Positions 33,694 through 41,035 of a stretch of DNA of 64,000 bases are shown in pieces (position 1 is the stretch's first letter; the number at the start of each line of letters is the position of its first letter). Where the stretch lies: assembly GCF_035195345.1 (NCBI RefSeq), contig NZ_CP136574.1, forward strand, positions 1,178,001-1,242,000. The letters are read 5' to 3'. A program made the position numbers and the translations under genes. The DNA is from Flavobacterium sp. (GTDB taxonomy: Bacteria; Bacteroidota; Bacteroidia; Flavobacteriales; Flavobacteriaceae). The notes beneath the pieces were generated by a model, which had not been told where the DNA came from, searched no databases, and saw only the letters and a program-made list of their open reading frames with translations.

Positions 33694-34557
33694 ATGAGAC
33701 AACTTAAAATTACCAAGCAAGTTACCAATCGTGAAACTGCTTCTTTAGACAAATATTTACAAGAAATTGGAAAAGTTGACCTTATAACTGCTGACGAAGA
33801 AGTAGAATTAGCACAAAAGATTAAAGCCGGTGATCAAAGAGCTTTAGAAAAATTAACAAAAGCTAATTTACGTTTCGTAGTATCTGTAGCAAAACAATAT
33901 CAAAATCAAGGACTTACACTTCCTGATTTAATTAACGAAGGAAATTTAGGATTAATAAAAGCAGCTCAACGTTTTGATGAAACACGTGGATTCAAATTCA
34001 TTTCATACGCTGTATGGTGGATTCGTCAATCGATTCTTCAAGCTTTGGCAGAACAATCTCGTATTGTACGTTTACCATTAAACAAAATTGGTTCTATCAA
34101 TAAAATCAACAAAATGTATGCCTTATTAGAGCAATCTAATGAGCGTCCGCCTTCTGCTGAAGAAATTGCAAAAGAATTAGATATGACTGTAAATGATGTA
34201 AAAGAGTCAATGAAAAACTCTGGCCGTCATTTATCAATGGATGCACCTCTTGTTGAAGGAGAAGATTCTAACTTATACGACGTTTTACGTTCAGGAGAAT
34301 CTCCAAATCCAGATAGAGAATTAATTCACGAAAGTTTACAAACTGAAATCGAAAGAGCGTTAGAAACTTTAACTCCTAGAGAAGCTGATGTGGTTCGTTT
34401 ATATTTTGGTTTAGGCGATCAACACCCAATGACATTAGAAGAAATTGGAGAAACTTTTGACTTAACTCGTGAACGTGTTCGTCAGATTAAAGAAAAAGCG
34501 ATTAGAAGATTAAAACATACTTCTAGAAGTAAAATATTAAAAACGTATTTAGGATAA
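33694..34557 (+). CDS. rpoD: Primary sigma factor RpoD (sigma-70/SigA type)
   Basis: Housekeeping sigma factor that recognises the TTG/TAnnTTTG promoters seen throughout the window. At 287 aa it is the short Bacteroidetes form lacking region 1.1 and the non-conserved insert. Visible parts are region 1.2 (SLDKYLQEIGKVDLIT), region 2 (DLINEGNLGLIKAAQRFDETRGFKFISYAVWWIRQSI), region 3 and region 4 (MTLEEIGETFDLTRERVRQIKEKAIRRLKH). It stands alone and has an unusual strong Shine-Dalgarno sequence 8 bases upstream. Confidence 0.98.
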   Translation: MRQLKITKQVTNRETASLDKYLQEIGKVDLITADEEVELAQKIKAGDQRALEKLTKANLRFVVSVAKQYQNQGLTLPDLINEGNLGLIKAAQRFDETRGFKFISYAVWWIRQSILQALAEQSRIVRLPLNKIGSINKINKMYALLEQSNERPPSAEEIAKELDMTVNDVKESMKNSGRHLSMDAPLVEGEDSNLYDVLRSGESPNPDRELIHESLQTEIERALETLTPREADVVRLYFGLGDQHPMTLEEIGETFDLTRERVRQIKEKAIRRLKHTSRSKILKTYLG

Positions 34558-34575
34558 TACCTAAATTACAGCAAC

Positions 34576-34592
34576 AACAGTCTAAGACTGTT
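34576..34592. repeat. 17-bp palindrome downstream of rpoD
   Basis: AACAGTCT and AGACTGTT flank a single A, a perfect 8-bp inverted repeat 19 bases past the rpoD stop. It is too tight for an RNA hairpin, so it reads more like a protein-binding site. Confidence 0.5.
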
Positions 34593-34612
34593 CGTTTTTT
34601 GATTGATGATTG

Positions 34613-34643
34613 AAACTCCGGCTGATTACCGGAGTTTTATTTT
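34613..34643 (+). terminator. Terminator after rpoD
   Basis: AAACTCCGG (34613-34621) pairs with CCGGAGTTT (34629-34637) over a 7-base loop and is followed by a T-rich run. Confidence 0.85.
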
Positions 34644-34673
34644 TTAAAAAACTTCAAAATTTAACATTCCAAG

Positions 34674-34741
34674 TTGAATATTCAAAATTCAAAAAATGAA
34701 AGTTTATAATTTGTACATTTGCAAAAAGATTGAATATTCAA
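34674..34741. repeat. Duplicated 12-bp palindrome flanking the rpe promoter
   Basis: TTGAATATTCAA occurs exactly at 34674-34685 and at 34730-34741. The -7 element TACATTTG (34714-34721) lies between them. The surrounding bases (TTCAAAATTC and GAATTTTGAA) also pair, so the block resembles the other word-repeat elements. Confidence 0.7.
34714..34721 (+). promoter_or_regulatory. rpe -7 element TACATTTG
   Basis: Exact TAnnTTTG match, 68 bases before the rpe ATG. Confidence 0.5.
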
Positions 34742-34789
34742 TGTTGAACAACGAATTTTGAAATCTACAATAAACAACATAACTACAAC

Positions 34790-35449
34790 ATGAAAAACAC
34801 ACTTATTGCTCCTTCAGTCCTTGCGGCTGATTTTGCTAATTTACAACGCGACATTGAAATGATTAACGCTAGTGAAGCGGATTGGTTTCACATTGATGTA
34901 ATGGACGGTCATTTTGTTCCTAATATATCATATGGAATGCCTGTAATTCAGGCTATAAAAAAGCATGCCACTAAACCATTAGATGTTCATTTAATGATAG
35001 AAAAACCAGAGAGATACATTGAAGAATTTGCAAAAATTGGCGCTGATATTATAACTGTACATTATGAATCTACGGTTCATCTTCATAGAACATTAAGACA
35101 AATTAAGGCTGCTGGATGTAAAGCTGGCGTTGTTTTAAACTTAACCACACCCGTTTCTGTTTTGGAAGATATTCTACCAGAATGTTACATGGTGCTTATT
35201 ATGTCTATAAATCCTGGTTTTGGGGGTCAAAAATTTGAAGAAATTACTTATCAAAAAGTAAAAAAACTTAAAAAAATGATTACAGAGCAAGGTTTAGAAA
35301 CTCTAATTGAAATTGACGGTGGCGTAACCAATAAAAATGCAAAACAATTAGTTGAAACTGGTGCAGATGTTTTAGTGGCAGGAAGTTACGTATTTGGAGC
35401 AGAAAATCCGATAGCGACTATTGCTGATTTAAAAGAAATCACCAAATAA
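34790..35449 (+). CDS. rpe: Ribulose-phosphate 3-epimerase
   Basis: Interconverts ribulose-5-phosphate and xylulose-5-phosphate in the pentose phosphate pathway. The 219-aa TIM barrel has the family motifs IAPSVLAADFANL, FHIDVMDGHFVPNISYG (metal-binding His and Asp), LDVHLMI, MSINPGFGGQKF and EIDGGVTNKN (second catalytic Asp). It is a single gene with its own promoter and a hairpin terminator. Confidence 0.98.
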   Translation: MKNTLIAPSVLAADFANLQRDIEMINASEADWFHIDVMDGHFVPNISYGMPVIQAIKKHATKPLDVHLMIEKPERYIEEFAKIGADIITVHYESTVHLHRTLRQIKAAGCKAGVVLNLTTPVSVLEDILPECYMVLIMSINPGFGGQKFEEITYQKVKKLKKMITEQGLETLIEIDGGVTNKNAKQLVETGADVLVAGSYVFGAENPIATIADLKEITK

Positions 35450-35458
35450 TATAAAATA

Positions 35459-35490
35459 AAACCTGACAGGTTTTTGAAACCTGTCAGATT
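35459..35490. terminator. Hairpin CTGACAGGTTT/AAACCTGTCAG between rpe and the CBS gene
   Basis: Perfect 11-bp stem (35463-35473 with 35477-35487) with a 3-base loop, lying between convergent genes. Its AGGTTTTTGAAACCT core recurs in a related hairpin at 60218-60243. Confidence 0.8.
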
Positions 35491-35492
35491 TA

Positions 35493-35909
35493 TTAATACT
35501 GATCAATCAAATACTTTATTAAATCGGTTGTGGTTATAATTCCGACCAGCAAATCTCCTTCACAGACAGGCAATGCATGAAACTCTTTTGACGCTAAAAT
35601 TTGAGCCGCTTCTTTAATTGTAGTTTCAGGAGAAATAGAAACTAATTTTTTGGCCATTACTTGCTCAACCGTAAACATATTATAAACTGTTGTATCTACA
35701 TCATCCTCATCCTCAATTGCATCTGCAAAAGAAATCCGAAGTAAATCAGTATAACTTAACATTCCAATAATTACATTGCCATTTACTACAGGAATGTGTC
35801 TAATATGATGTTTTTTAAATAATATTTCAGCTTTAGTTAAATCATCAGAAAGGTTTAATTTAACTACATTTTTTGTCATAATTGATGACACCGGAACTGA
35901 CTTTTTCAT
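35493..35909 (-). CDS. CBS-domain pair protein
   Basis: A stand-alone pair of CBS domains (about residues 5-65 and 80-135), typically a nucleotide-sensing module. The first is MTKNVVKLNLSDDLTKAEILFKKHHIRHIPVVNG and the second EQVMAKKLVSISPETTIKEAAQILASKEFHALPVCEG. I use ATG 35909 (138 aa, MKKSVPVSSIM) instead of the TTG 33 bases upstream because the domain begins immediately and the added residues are not family-like. The ligand and partner are unknown. Confidence 0.85.
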   Translation of the reverse strand: MKKSVPVSSIMTKNVVKLNLSDDLTKAEILFKKHHIRHIPVVNGNVIIGMLSYTDLLRISFADAIEDEDDVDTTVYNMFTVEQVMAKKLVSISPETTIKEAAQILASKEFHALPVCEGDLLVGIITTTDLIKYLIDQY

Positions 35910-35976
35910 AACTAACTTTTTTAATGATATAAATTTACTCAATAAAAAAAAGTAAAAACATGACAGATATCAGTAT

Positions 35977-36855
35977 TTAAATTTCTGAAGCAATAAAATA
36001 TTTTTCATTATAATTAATCATGTGCTTGACTTTTAGAAAAATACTTGGAAATTTAGATTTAAATTCTTGCGGAGACTCAAAAAAATATTCTAACAATACC
36101 GCAACAAATTCAAATTGATTTTCATAAGCATAGTCGCGTAAAAATCCTGAAGTTATTAATTGTTCTTTTAGTTGCGGATTTGAAACTACTTTAAATAAAT
36201 TCTGAAGCGATTCATTAAATAAAACAGCTGTTGCTTTGTCGTTTTTTAATGAATGAATATGAAAAGCATGTGTAAACTCATGTAATCCCAAATTCAAATT
36301 ATCATTTGTAATTTCTATACCTTCTTTAAAATGTTTCCATGAAAAAACGATGCTCTCTAATCTTGGATTAAATTCCCCTTTGTGATAATTTTCTGTTTGA
36401 TCAGAATAATAAATATCAGGAAAAATAATAATTCTTTTGAATAGCGGATTTAGGTAATCTCGCATTCCAAAAGTTAACATAATTGCGGTTCCTGCAATAG
36501 TAACTTTCATTTCCTCGGTTACCGAAATATCTCTACCTACAAACTCATAAGTATTAATAAAATTTGCAATTCGATGTTCGAAATAACGTTTGTATTTAGG
36601 CTTTAATTGCTTGTAAAATTGAAAATTTTGAGTCAAAATTTGTTTCTGCGATTCTTGTAATTGGTAGAAATTTACATTTGCAAAAACCACTAAAGGTTTT
36701 TTATAGTTTCGCAAATAAATAATTTCAATTACATAAAACGAAAAGAACAAAAATAAACTTAATAAGGGTGTGATTAGAATGAGCATTCCAATATAATCAC
36801 CAAATACTAGTTCATACTTGTCTTCCGGAAGTAATGCAATTAAGTTGCTTATCAT
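35977..36855 (-). CDS. MtfA-like (M90) zinc-dependent peptidase, membrane-anchored
   Basis: Zinc metallopeptidase of the MtfA/DUF980 family. After two N-terminal hydrophobic segments (LITPLLSLFLFFSFYVIEIIYL), the soluble domain carries the zinc site LGLHEFTHAFHIHSLK (HEFTH) and upstream family features such as FVGRDISVTEEMKVTIAGTAIMLTFG. E. coli MtfA links to Mlc and glucose uptake; there is no such context here. The ATG at 36855 gives 292 aa. A TTG at 36894 is in frame but sits in a terminator stem, so I reject it. Confidence 0.85.
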   Translation of the reverse strand: MISNLIALLPEDKYELVFGDYIGMLILITPLLSLFLFFSFYVIEIIYLRNYKKPLVVFANVNFYQLQESQKQILTQNFQFYKQLKPKYKRYFEHRIANFINTYEFVGRDISVTEEMKVTIAGTAIMLTFGMRDYLNPLFKRIIIFPDIYYSDQTENYHKGEFNPRLESIVFSWKHFKEGIEITNDNLNLGLHEFTHAFHIHSLKNDKATAVLFNESLQNLFKVVSNPQLKEQLITSGFLRDYAYENQFEFVAVLLEYFFESPQEFKSKFPSIFLKVKHMINYNEKYFIASEI

Positions 36856-36893
36856 ATTTACAAATAACGTAAAAAAAAGTATGTTAAAAAACA

Positions 36894-36921
36894 AAAAACG
36901 TCAAAAAAATTTGACGTTTTT
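36894..36921. terminator. Terminator after tRNA-Arg
   Basis: AAAAACGTCAAA (36894-36905) pairs perfectly with TTTGACGTTTTT (36910-36921) over four A residues, with T runs on both strands. Confidence 0.85.
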
Positions 36922-36932
36922 GTATCCGAAAG

Positions 36933-37006
36933 TGACCTCGAAGGGATTCGAACCCCCAACCCTCAGAGCCGAAATCTGATATTCTATCCAGTTGAACTAC
37001 GAAGCC
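36933..37006 (-). tRNA. tRNA-Arg (anticodon TCG)
   Basis: A complete 74-base cloverleaf on the minus strand. The acceptor GGCTTCG pairs with CGAGGTC (two G-U pairs), followed by discriminator A. The D stem is GTTC/GAAT. The anticodon stem TCAGA/TCTGA holds loop TTTCGGC with anticodon TCG, at plus-strand positions 36970-36972. The T loop is TTCGAAT. CCA is not encoded, as is usual in this phylum. It reads CGN arginine codons. Confidence 0.95.
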
Positions 37007-37019
37007 ATTTTTTTAAGTA

Positions 37020-37073
37020 AATAGTGCAAAGTGATAAGCTAATTTATCTTCTTACTTTTCACTTTGCACTATT
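37020..37073. repeat. Intergenic 15-bp-arm inverted repeat (AATAGTGCAAAGTGA)
   Basis: AATAGTGCAAAGTGA (37020-37034) and its perfect reverse complement (37059-37073) flank 24 bases with an inner TAAG/CTTA pairing. It fills the gap between yqeY and tRNA-Arg, has no T tract directly after it, and belongs in style to the other word-repeat elements. Confidence 0.85.
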
Positions 37074-37082
37074 ACTATTCTA

Positions 37083-37532
37083 TTAAACTAATAATTTCTT
37101 TACAATTCCAGAAATCACTTTTCCTTCCGCTTGTCCACCAATTTGATCTGAAGCCAATCCCATAACTTTTCCCATTGAAGCAATTCCTGAAGCACCTGTT
37201 TCTGCAATAATTTTAGCAATTACAGCCTCTACTTCTTCTTCTGATAATTGAGCAGGTAAGAATTTTTCAATTACTGCAATTTGAGCTAATTCTGGCTCTG
37301 CTAAATCTGGACGATTTTGCGCGGTGAAAATTTCAGCACTATCCTTACGCATTTTTACTAAACGCTGTAACATTTTTATTTCTTGATCTTCAGACAATCC
37401 ATCTCCAGCACCCGCTTCCGTTTTTGCTAAAATAATTGCAGATTTAATCGCTCTTAATGCTTCTAAAGCCACGCTATCTTTTGCCTTCATAGCTTCTTTC
37501 ATGTTGTCCATGATTTTTACTTCTAAACTCAT
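37083..37532 (-). CDS. GatB/YqeY domain protein
   Basis: A 149-aa helical protein homologous to the tRNA-binding tail of GatB, often encoded near RNA-metabolism genes; its function as a stand-alone protein is unsettled. Landmarks are MKEAMKAKDSVALEALRAIKSAI, KMLQRLVKMRKDSAEIF and the ending KVMGLASDQIGGQAEGKVISGIVKKLL. I use ATG 37532 (MSLEVKIM) rather than an upstream in-frame codon at 37574, since it gives the usual family length. A TACCTTTG element lies at 37599-37606. Confidence 0.9.
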   Translation of the reverse strand: MSLEVKIMDNMKEAMKAKDSVALEALRAIKSAIILAKTEAGAGDGLSEDQEIKMLQRLVKMRKDSAEIFTAQNRPDLAEPELAQIAVIEKFLPAQLSEEEVEAVIAKIIAETGASGIASMGKVMGLASDQIGGQAEGKVISGIVKKLLV

Positions 37533-37598
37533 ATCGTATTTTTTTAATGTAGTTGATATCATGTTAAAACCCATTCAACAGGCTTAACAAAAGCAATG

Positions 37599-37606
37599 CA
37601 AAGGTA
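37599..37606 (-). promoter_or_regulatory. yqeY -7 element TACCTTTG
   Basis: Exact TAnnTTTG match on the minus strand, 66 bases before ATG 37532, just past the ftsZ terminator. Confidence 0.45.
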
Positions 37607-37611
37607 ATAAA

Positions 37612-37639
37612 AAAACCCAAAGATTGCTCTTTAGGTTTT
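37612..37639 (-). terminator. Terminator after ftsZ, end of the dcw cluster
   Basis: AAAACCCAAAGA (37612-37623) pairs with TCTTTAGGTTTT (37628-37639), one mismatch, over a TTGC loop. On the minus strand it ends in a T run 28-55 bases past the ftsZ stop. Confidence 0.75.
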
Positions 37640-37666
37640 ATATAAGGTAGGTTAATTTAATGGAGA

Positions 37667-39634
37667 TTAATCCACATTATCATGAAGAAATGAATTGTTT
37701 GAACGAAGTTGTACATCATCATTACTATCAATTCCTAACGACATTCTTGATTGATTATTTGTGTTAGGAGTTGAAGTAATATCAATTCCCATTCTTTTAT
37801 AAGCCGGTTCTTTTTCAAATTCATCAATTTGCGAATTGCTATTGTTGAATTTGTGATTGAACTCTTTCATTTTTCTTTTACGTTCTTCCGCTCTAAATTT
37901 TAACGATTCTTCAATCGACATTTCAAGAGGTGAAACAGCATCAAACTGAATATTGCTTTCTAGTTTTTCAACTTCTTTTTTCATCGTGAAGTTTAATTCT
38001 TCATCTAATGGTTCAGCAACAACATCTACTGGTTTAGAAGCAACTAATTCACTTTCTTTTTCTAAATAATCTTCTAATGAATATTTGATGATTCCAGATT
38101 GATTCACTTCAGTAACAGGAACCACATTAATTGGATCTTTCACTTCCATTGAACGCGTTTCTTCTGTCAAATCAAAAACAATAGTACTTTCTTGTTTAAT
38201 TTCTGCTTTTGTTTCAAATAAATCAAATGAAAAATTAATTTCTTCTTTTGCTACAACAAACTCAGGGTCTTTAACTTCAATTTCTCTAATTTGAGGTGTA
38301 ATGATTTCAAAAGTTGGTGCTACATTTGGACTAACTATCTCAAAAGTTACATCAATATTTTTTAAAAAATCTGAGGTAGGAACTAAATCAATTGTAGCTA
38401 CAGGTGTATGAATTTCAAAAGTTGGCTCTTCTACCTCTTCTAAAGTAAAAACAACTTTCTCTTCAACTTCATCACAAATAGGATTAATGATATCTGCCTT
38501 AATTTCTTCAACTTTAGGCGTTTCAAATATAGGATCAATAACAGGTAAACTAGAAACTGTTTTATTCAATAATTCGTGAACAATTTTTTGTTCATCTTCT
38601 AATGAATGAATGATTTTTTTTGGCTCTTGATTAACGATTTCAGCTTGTTGTTCAATATTAAAACCTGTAGCGATTACAGTAACAGATATTGAGTTTTCAA
38701 GTTTTTCATCTTCGCCTAAACCCATGATTATATTTGCGCTATATCCTGCTTCGTTTTGAATATATTCGTTTATTTCGCTGATTTCATCGATACTAACTTC
38801 ATTTTCTTCACCAACACCCGAAACAATAAGAAGTAAAACTTGTTTAGCTCCTGTAATTTTATTGTCGTTTAACAACGGAGAATCTAAAGCACTAGTAATA
38901 GCTTTTTTTGCTTTCCCTTCACCTGAAGCAACTGCTGAACCCATAATAGCTGTTCCGCTATTAGCAAGTACTGTTTTAGCATCACGTAAATCGATGTTTT
39001 GAATATAATGCTGTGAAATTACTTCAGCAATACCACGAGCTGCTGTTGCCAACACCTCATCAACTTTAGAATAACCAGATTTATAACCTAAGTTACCGTA
39101 TACTTCACGCAATTTGTTATTATTGATAACTATCAAAGAATCTACTTGCTTTCTAAGGCGGTCAACTCCAGCTAGTGCTTGATCTGAACGATTTTTACCT
39201 TCAAATTGAAAAGGGATAGTAACAATACCAACTGTTAAAATATCGCGTTCTTTTGCTAATTTAGCAATAATAGGAGCTGCTCCAGTACCTGTTCCTCCAC
39301 CCATACCAGCAGTAATGAAAATCATTTTGGTATTGGTATCTAACATTTTTTCTATTTCAGCAATACTTTCAATAGCAGATTGTTGTCCCACTTCTGGGTT
39401 TGCTCCAGCACCTAAACCTTCTGTTAAACTTACGCCCAACTGAATTTTATTTGGTACAGGACTATTTTGTAATGCCTGAGAATCAGTATTACAAACTACA
39501 AAATCAACACCTTTAATACCTTGCTTAAACATGTGGTTAATGGCATTACTACCTCCACCACCAACGCCAATTACTTTAATTACGTTAGATTGGTTTTTAG
39601 GTAAATCAAATGAAATGTTTCCAAATTCTGACAT
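37667..39634 (-). CDS. ftsZ: FtsZ, tubulin-like division GTPase with long repetitive tail
   Basis: Assembles the cytokinetic ring. The GTPase core (about residues 1-320) shows VIGVGGGGSNAINHM, the signature GMGGGTGTGAAP, and the T7-loop region after MGLGEDEKLENSISVTVIATGF. The protein is 655 aa, against about 380 in E. coli. The extra 300 residues are an acidic linker with repeated TFEIxxP (three copies) and EVKDPxxVV (two copies) phrases before a basic end. It follows ftsA by 11 bp and has a clear Shine-Dalgarno sequence. A terminator follows. Confidence 0.98.
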   Translation of the reverse strand: MSEFGNISFDLPKNQSNVIKVIGVGGGGSNAINHMFKQGIKGVDFVVCNTDSQALQNSPVPNKIQLGVSLTEGLGAGANPEVGQQSAIESIAEIEKMLDTNTKMIFITAGMGGGTGTGAAPIIAKLAKERDILTVGIVTIPFQFEGKNRSDQALAGVDRLRKQVDSLIVINNNKLREVYGNLGYKSGYSKVDEVLATAARGIAEVISQHYIQNIDLRDAKTVLANSGTAIMGSAVASGEGKAKKAITSALDSPLLNDNKITGAKQVLLLIVSGVGEENEVSIDEISEINEYIQNEAGYSANIIMGLGEDEKLENSISVTVIATGFNIEQQAEIVNQEPKKIIHSLEDEQKIVHELLNKTVSSLPVIDPIFETPKVEEIKADIINPICDEVEEKVVFTLEEVEEPTFEIHTPVATIDLVPTSDFLKNIDVTFEIVSPNVAPTFEIITPQIREIEVKDPEFVVAKEEINFSFDLFETKAEIKQESTIVFDLTEETRSMEVKDPINVVPVTEVNQSGIIKYSLEDYLEKESELVASKPVDVVAEPLDEELNFTMKKEVEKLESNIQFDAVSPLEMSIEESLKFRAEERKRKMKEFNHKFNNSNSQIDEFEKEPAYKRMGIDITSTPNTNNQSRMSLGIDSNDDVQLRSNNSFLHDNVD

Positions 39635-39639
39635 AGTAT

Positions 39640-39645
39640 CTCCTT
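39640..39645 (-). promoter_or_regulatory. Shine-Dalgarno sequence before ftsZ
   Basis: The minus strand reads AAAAGGAGATACT and then ATG, with AAGGAG five bases from the start codon, right after the ftsA stop. It is one of only two clear SD sequences in the window. Confidence 0.75.
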
Positions 39646-41025
39646 TTATTCTGCGTTATCTAAAAATTCTTTAATCTTATCAATGTACTTATCAAAAAAC
39701 GAACGTTTGATTTTATCATCGGTTGTTTCTGTTTTGATAGGTTGAGTTGCTTTTGGTTCCTCTTTTTCTTCCTCAATAATTGGCTCTTCAATTACAACCT
39801 GAGGACGAGTCACCACAACTGGCTCTTCTTTTTTCATTTCTACAAACGGAGTAGCACTTTTTGTATTGTTTCGAATACTATTCATTACTAAACCTACCGC
39901 TGTAGCGTATAATGGGCTCGACAATTCCTCGTCTGAATCTCCTGCTAAATGCTCATTTGGATATCCAATTCTAGTATCCATACCTGTAATGTATTCTACC
40001 AGTTGTTTGATGTGTTGCAATTGCGCTCCACCACCTGTTAAAACAATACCTGCAATTAGTTTTTTCTTAGGATCTTCGTGCCCGTATAATTTCACTTCCG
40101 CATATACTTGCTCAATAATTTCTACGACTCTAGCGTGAATAATTTTTGACAAGTTTTTTAGCGAAATTTCTTTCGGTTCTCTACCTCTTAACCCAGGAAT
40201 AGAAACAATTTCGTTGTCTTTATTTTCTCCTGGCCAAGCAGAACCAAAACGAGTTTTTAATAACTCGGCTTGTTTTTCGATGATTGAACAACCTTCTTTA
40301 ATATCTTCCGTAATAACGTTTCCTCCAAAAGGAATAACTGCTGTATGACGAATGATTCCATCTTTAAAAATGGCTAAATCTGTTGTTCCACCACCTATAT
40401 CTATCAAAGCAACTCCTGCTTCTTTTTCTTCCTGACTCAATACTGCATCAGCAGATGCTAATGGTTCTAATGTTAATCCAGATAATTCTAATCCAGCACT
40501 TTTAACACATCTTCCCAAATTTCTAATGGAAGCTGCCTGACCTACTACTACGTGAAAACTAGATTCTAATCTTCCGCCGTACATTCCGATAGGTTCTTTA
40601 ATTTCGGCCTGACCATCAATTTTAAATTCTTGTGGCAACACATGGATAATTTCTTCTCCTGGCAACATCGCTAATTTATGAACCTGCCCAATTAAAGTAT
40701 CTATGTCTAAATCGCCAATAACTTCTTCTGAATTAGGACGACTAATGTAATCGCTATGTTGAATACTACGAATGTGCTGTCCTGCTATACCAACAACAAC
40801 ATCATTAATTTTGTATCCAGAATCGTTTTCAGCATCCGTAACTGCTTGTTGAATAGATTGTATTGTTTGCGTAATATTATTTACAACTCCTCTATGAACA
40901 CCTAAACTTTTAGATTTTCCTACTCCAAGAATCTCTAGCTTACCGTATTCATTCTTCTTACCTATCATCGCTACAATCTTAGTTGTACCGATATCTAATC
41001 CTACTGCAATGTTGTCTTTGTTCAT
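39646..41025 (-). CDS. ftsA: FtsA, actin-like membrane tether for FtsZ
   Basis: Actin-family ATPase that links FtsZ to the membrane. Phosphate-binding motifs are GLDIGTTKIVAMIG (residues 9-22) and ALIDIGGGTTDLAIFKDG, and the adenosine motif is GIVLTGGGAQL. The 1C domain is present. The C-terminal 60 residues are acidic (VVIEEPIIEEEKEEPK) and end in an amphipathic, membrane-targeting-like segment (FFDKYIDKIKEFLDN). At 459 aa it is slightly longer than the E. coli protein. It is 10 bp downstream of ftsQ. Confidence 0.97.
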   Translation of the reverse strand: MNKDNIAVGLDIGTTKIVAMIGKKNEYGKLEILGVGKSKSLGVHRGVVNNITQTIQSIQQAVTDAENDSGYKINDVVVGIAGQHIRSIQHSDYISRPNSEEVIGDLDIDTLIGQVHKLAMLPGEEIIHVLPQEFKIDGQAEIKEPIGMYGGRLESSFHVVVGQAASIRNLGRCVKSAGLELSGLTLEPLASADAVLSQEEKEAGVALIDIGGGTTDLAIFKDGIIRHTAVIPFGGNVITEDIKEGCSIIEKQAELLKTRFGSAWPGENKDNEIVSIPGLRGREPKEISLKNLSKIIHARVVEIIEQVYAEVKLYGHEDPKKKLIAGIVLTGGGAQLQHIKQLVEYITGMDTRIGYPNEHLAGDSDEELSSPLYATAVGLVMNSIRNNTKSATPFVEMKKEEPVVVTRPQVVIEEPIIEEEKEEPKATQPIKTETTDDKIKRSFFDKYIDKIKEFLDNAE

Positions 41026-41035
41026 AACCTTACTT

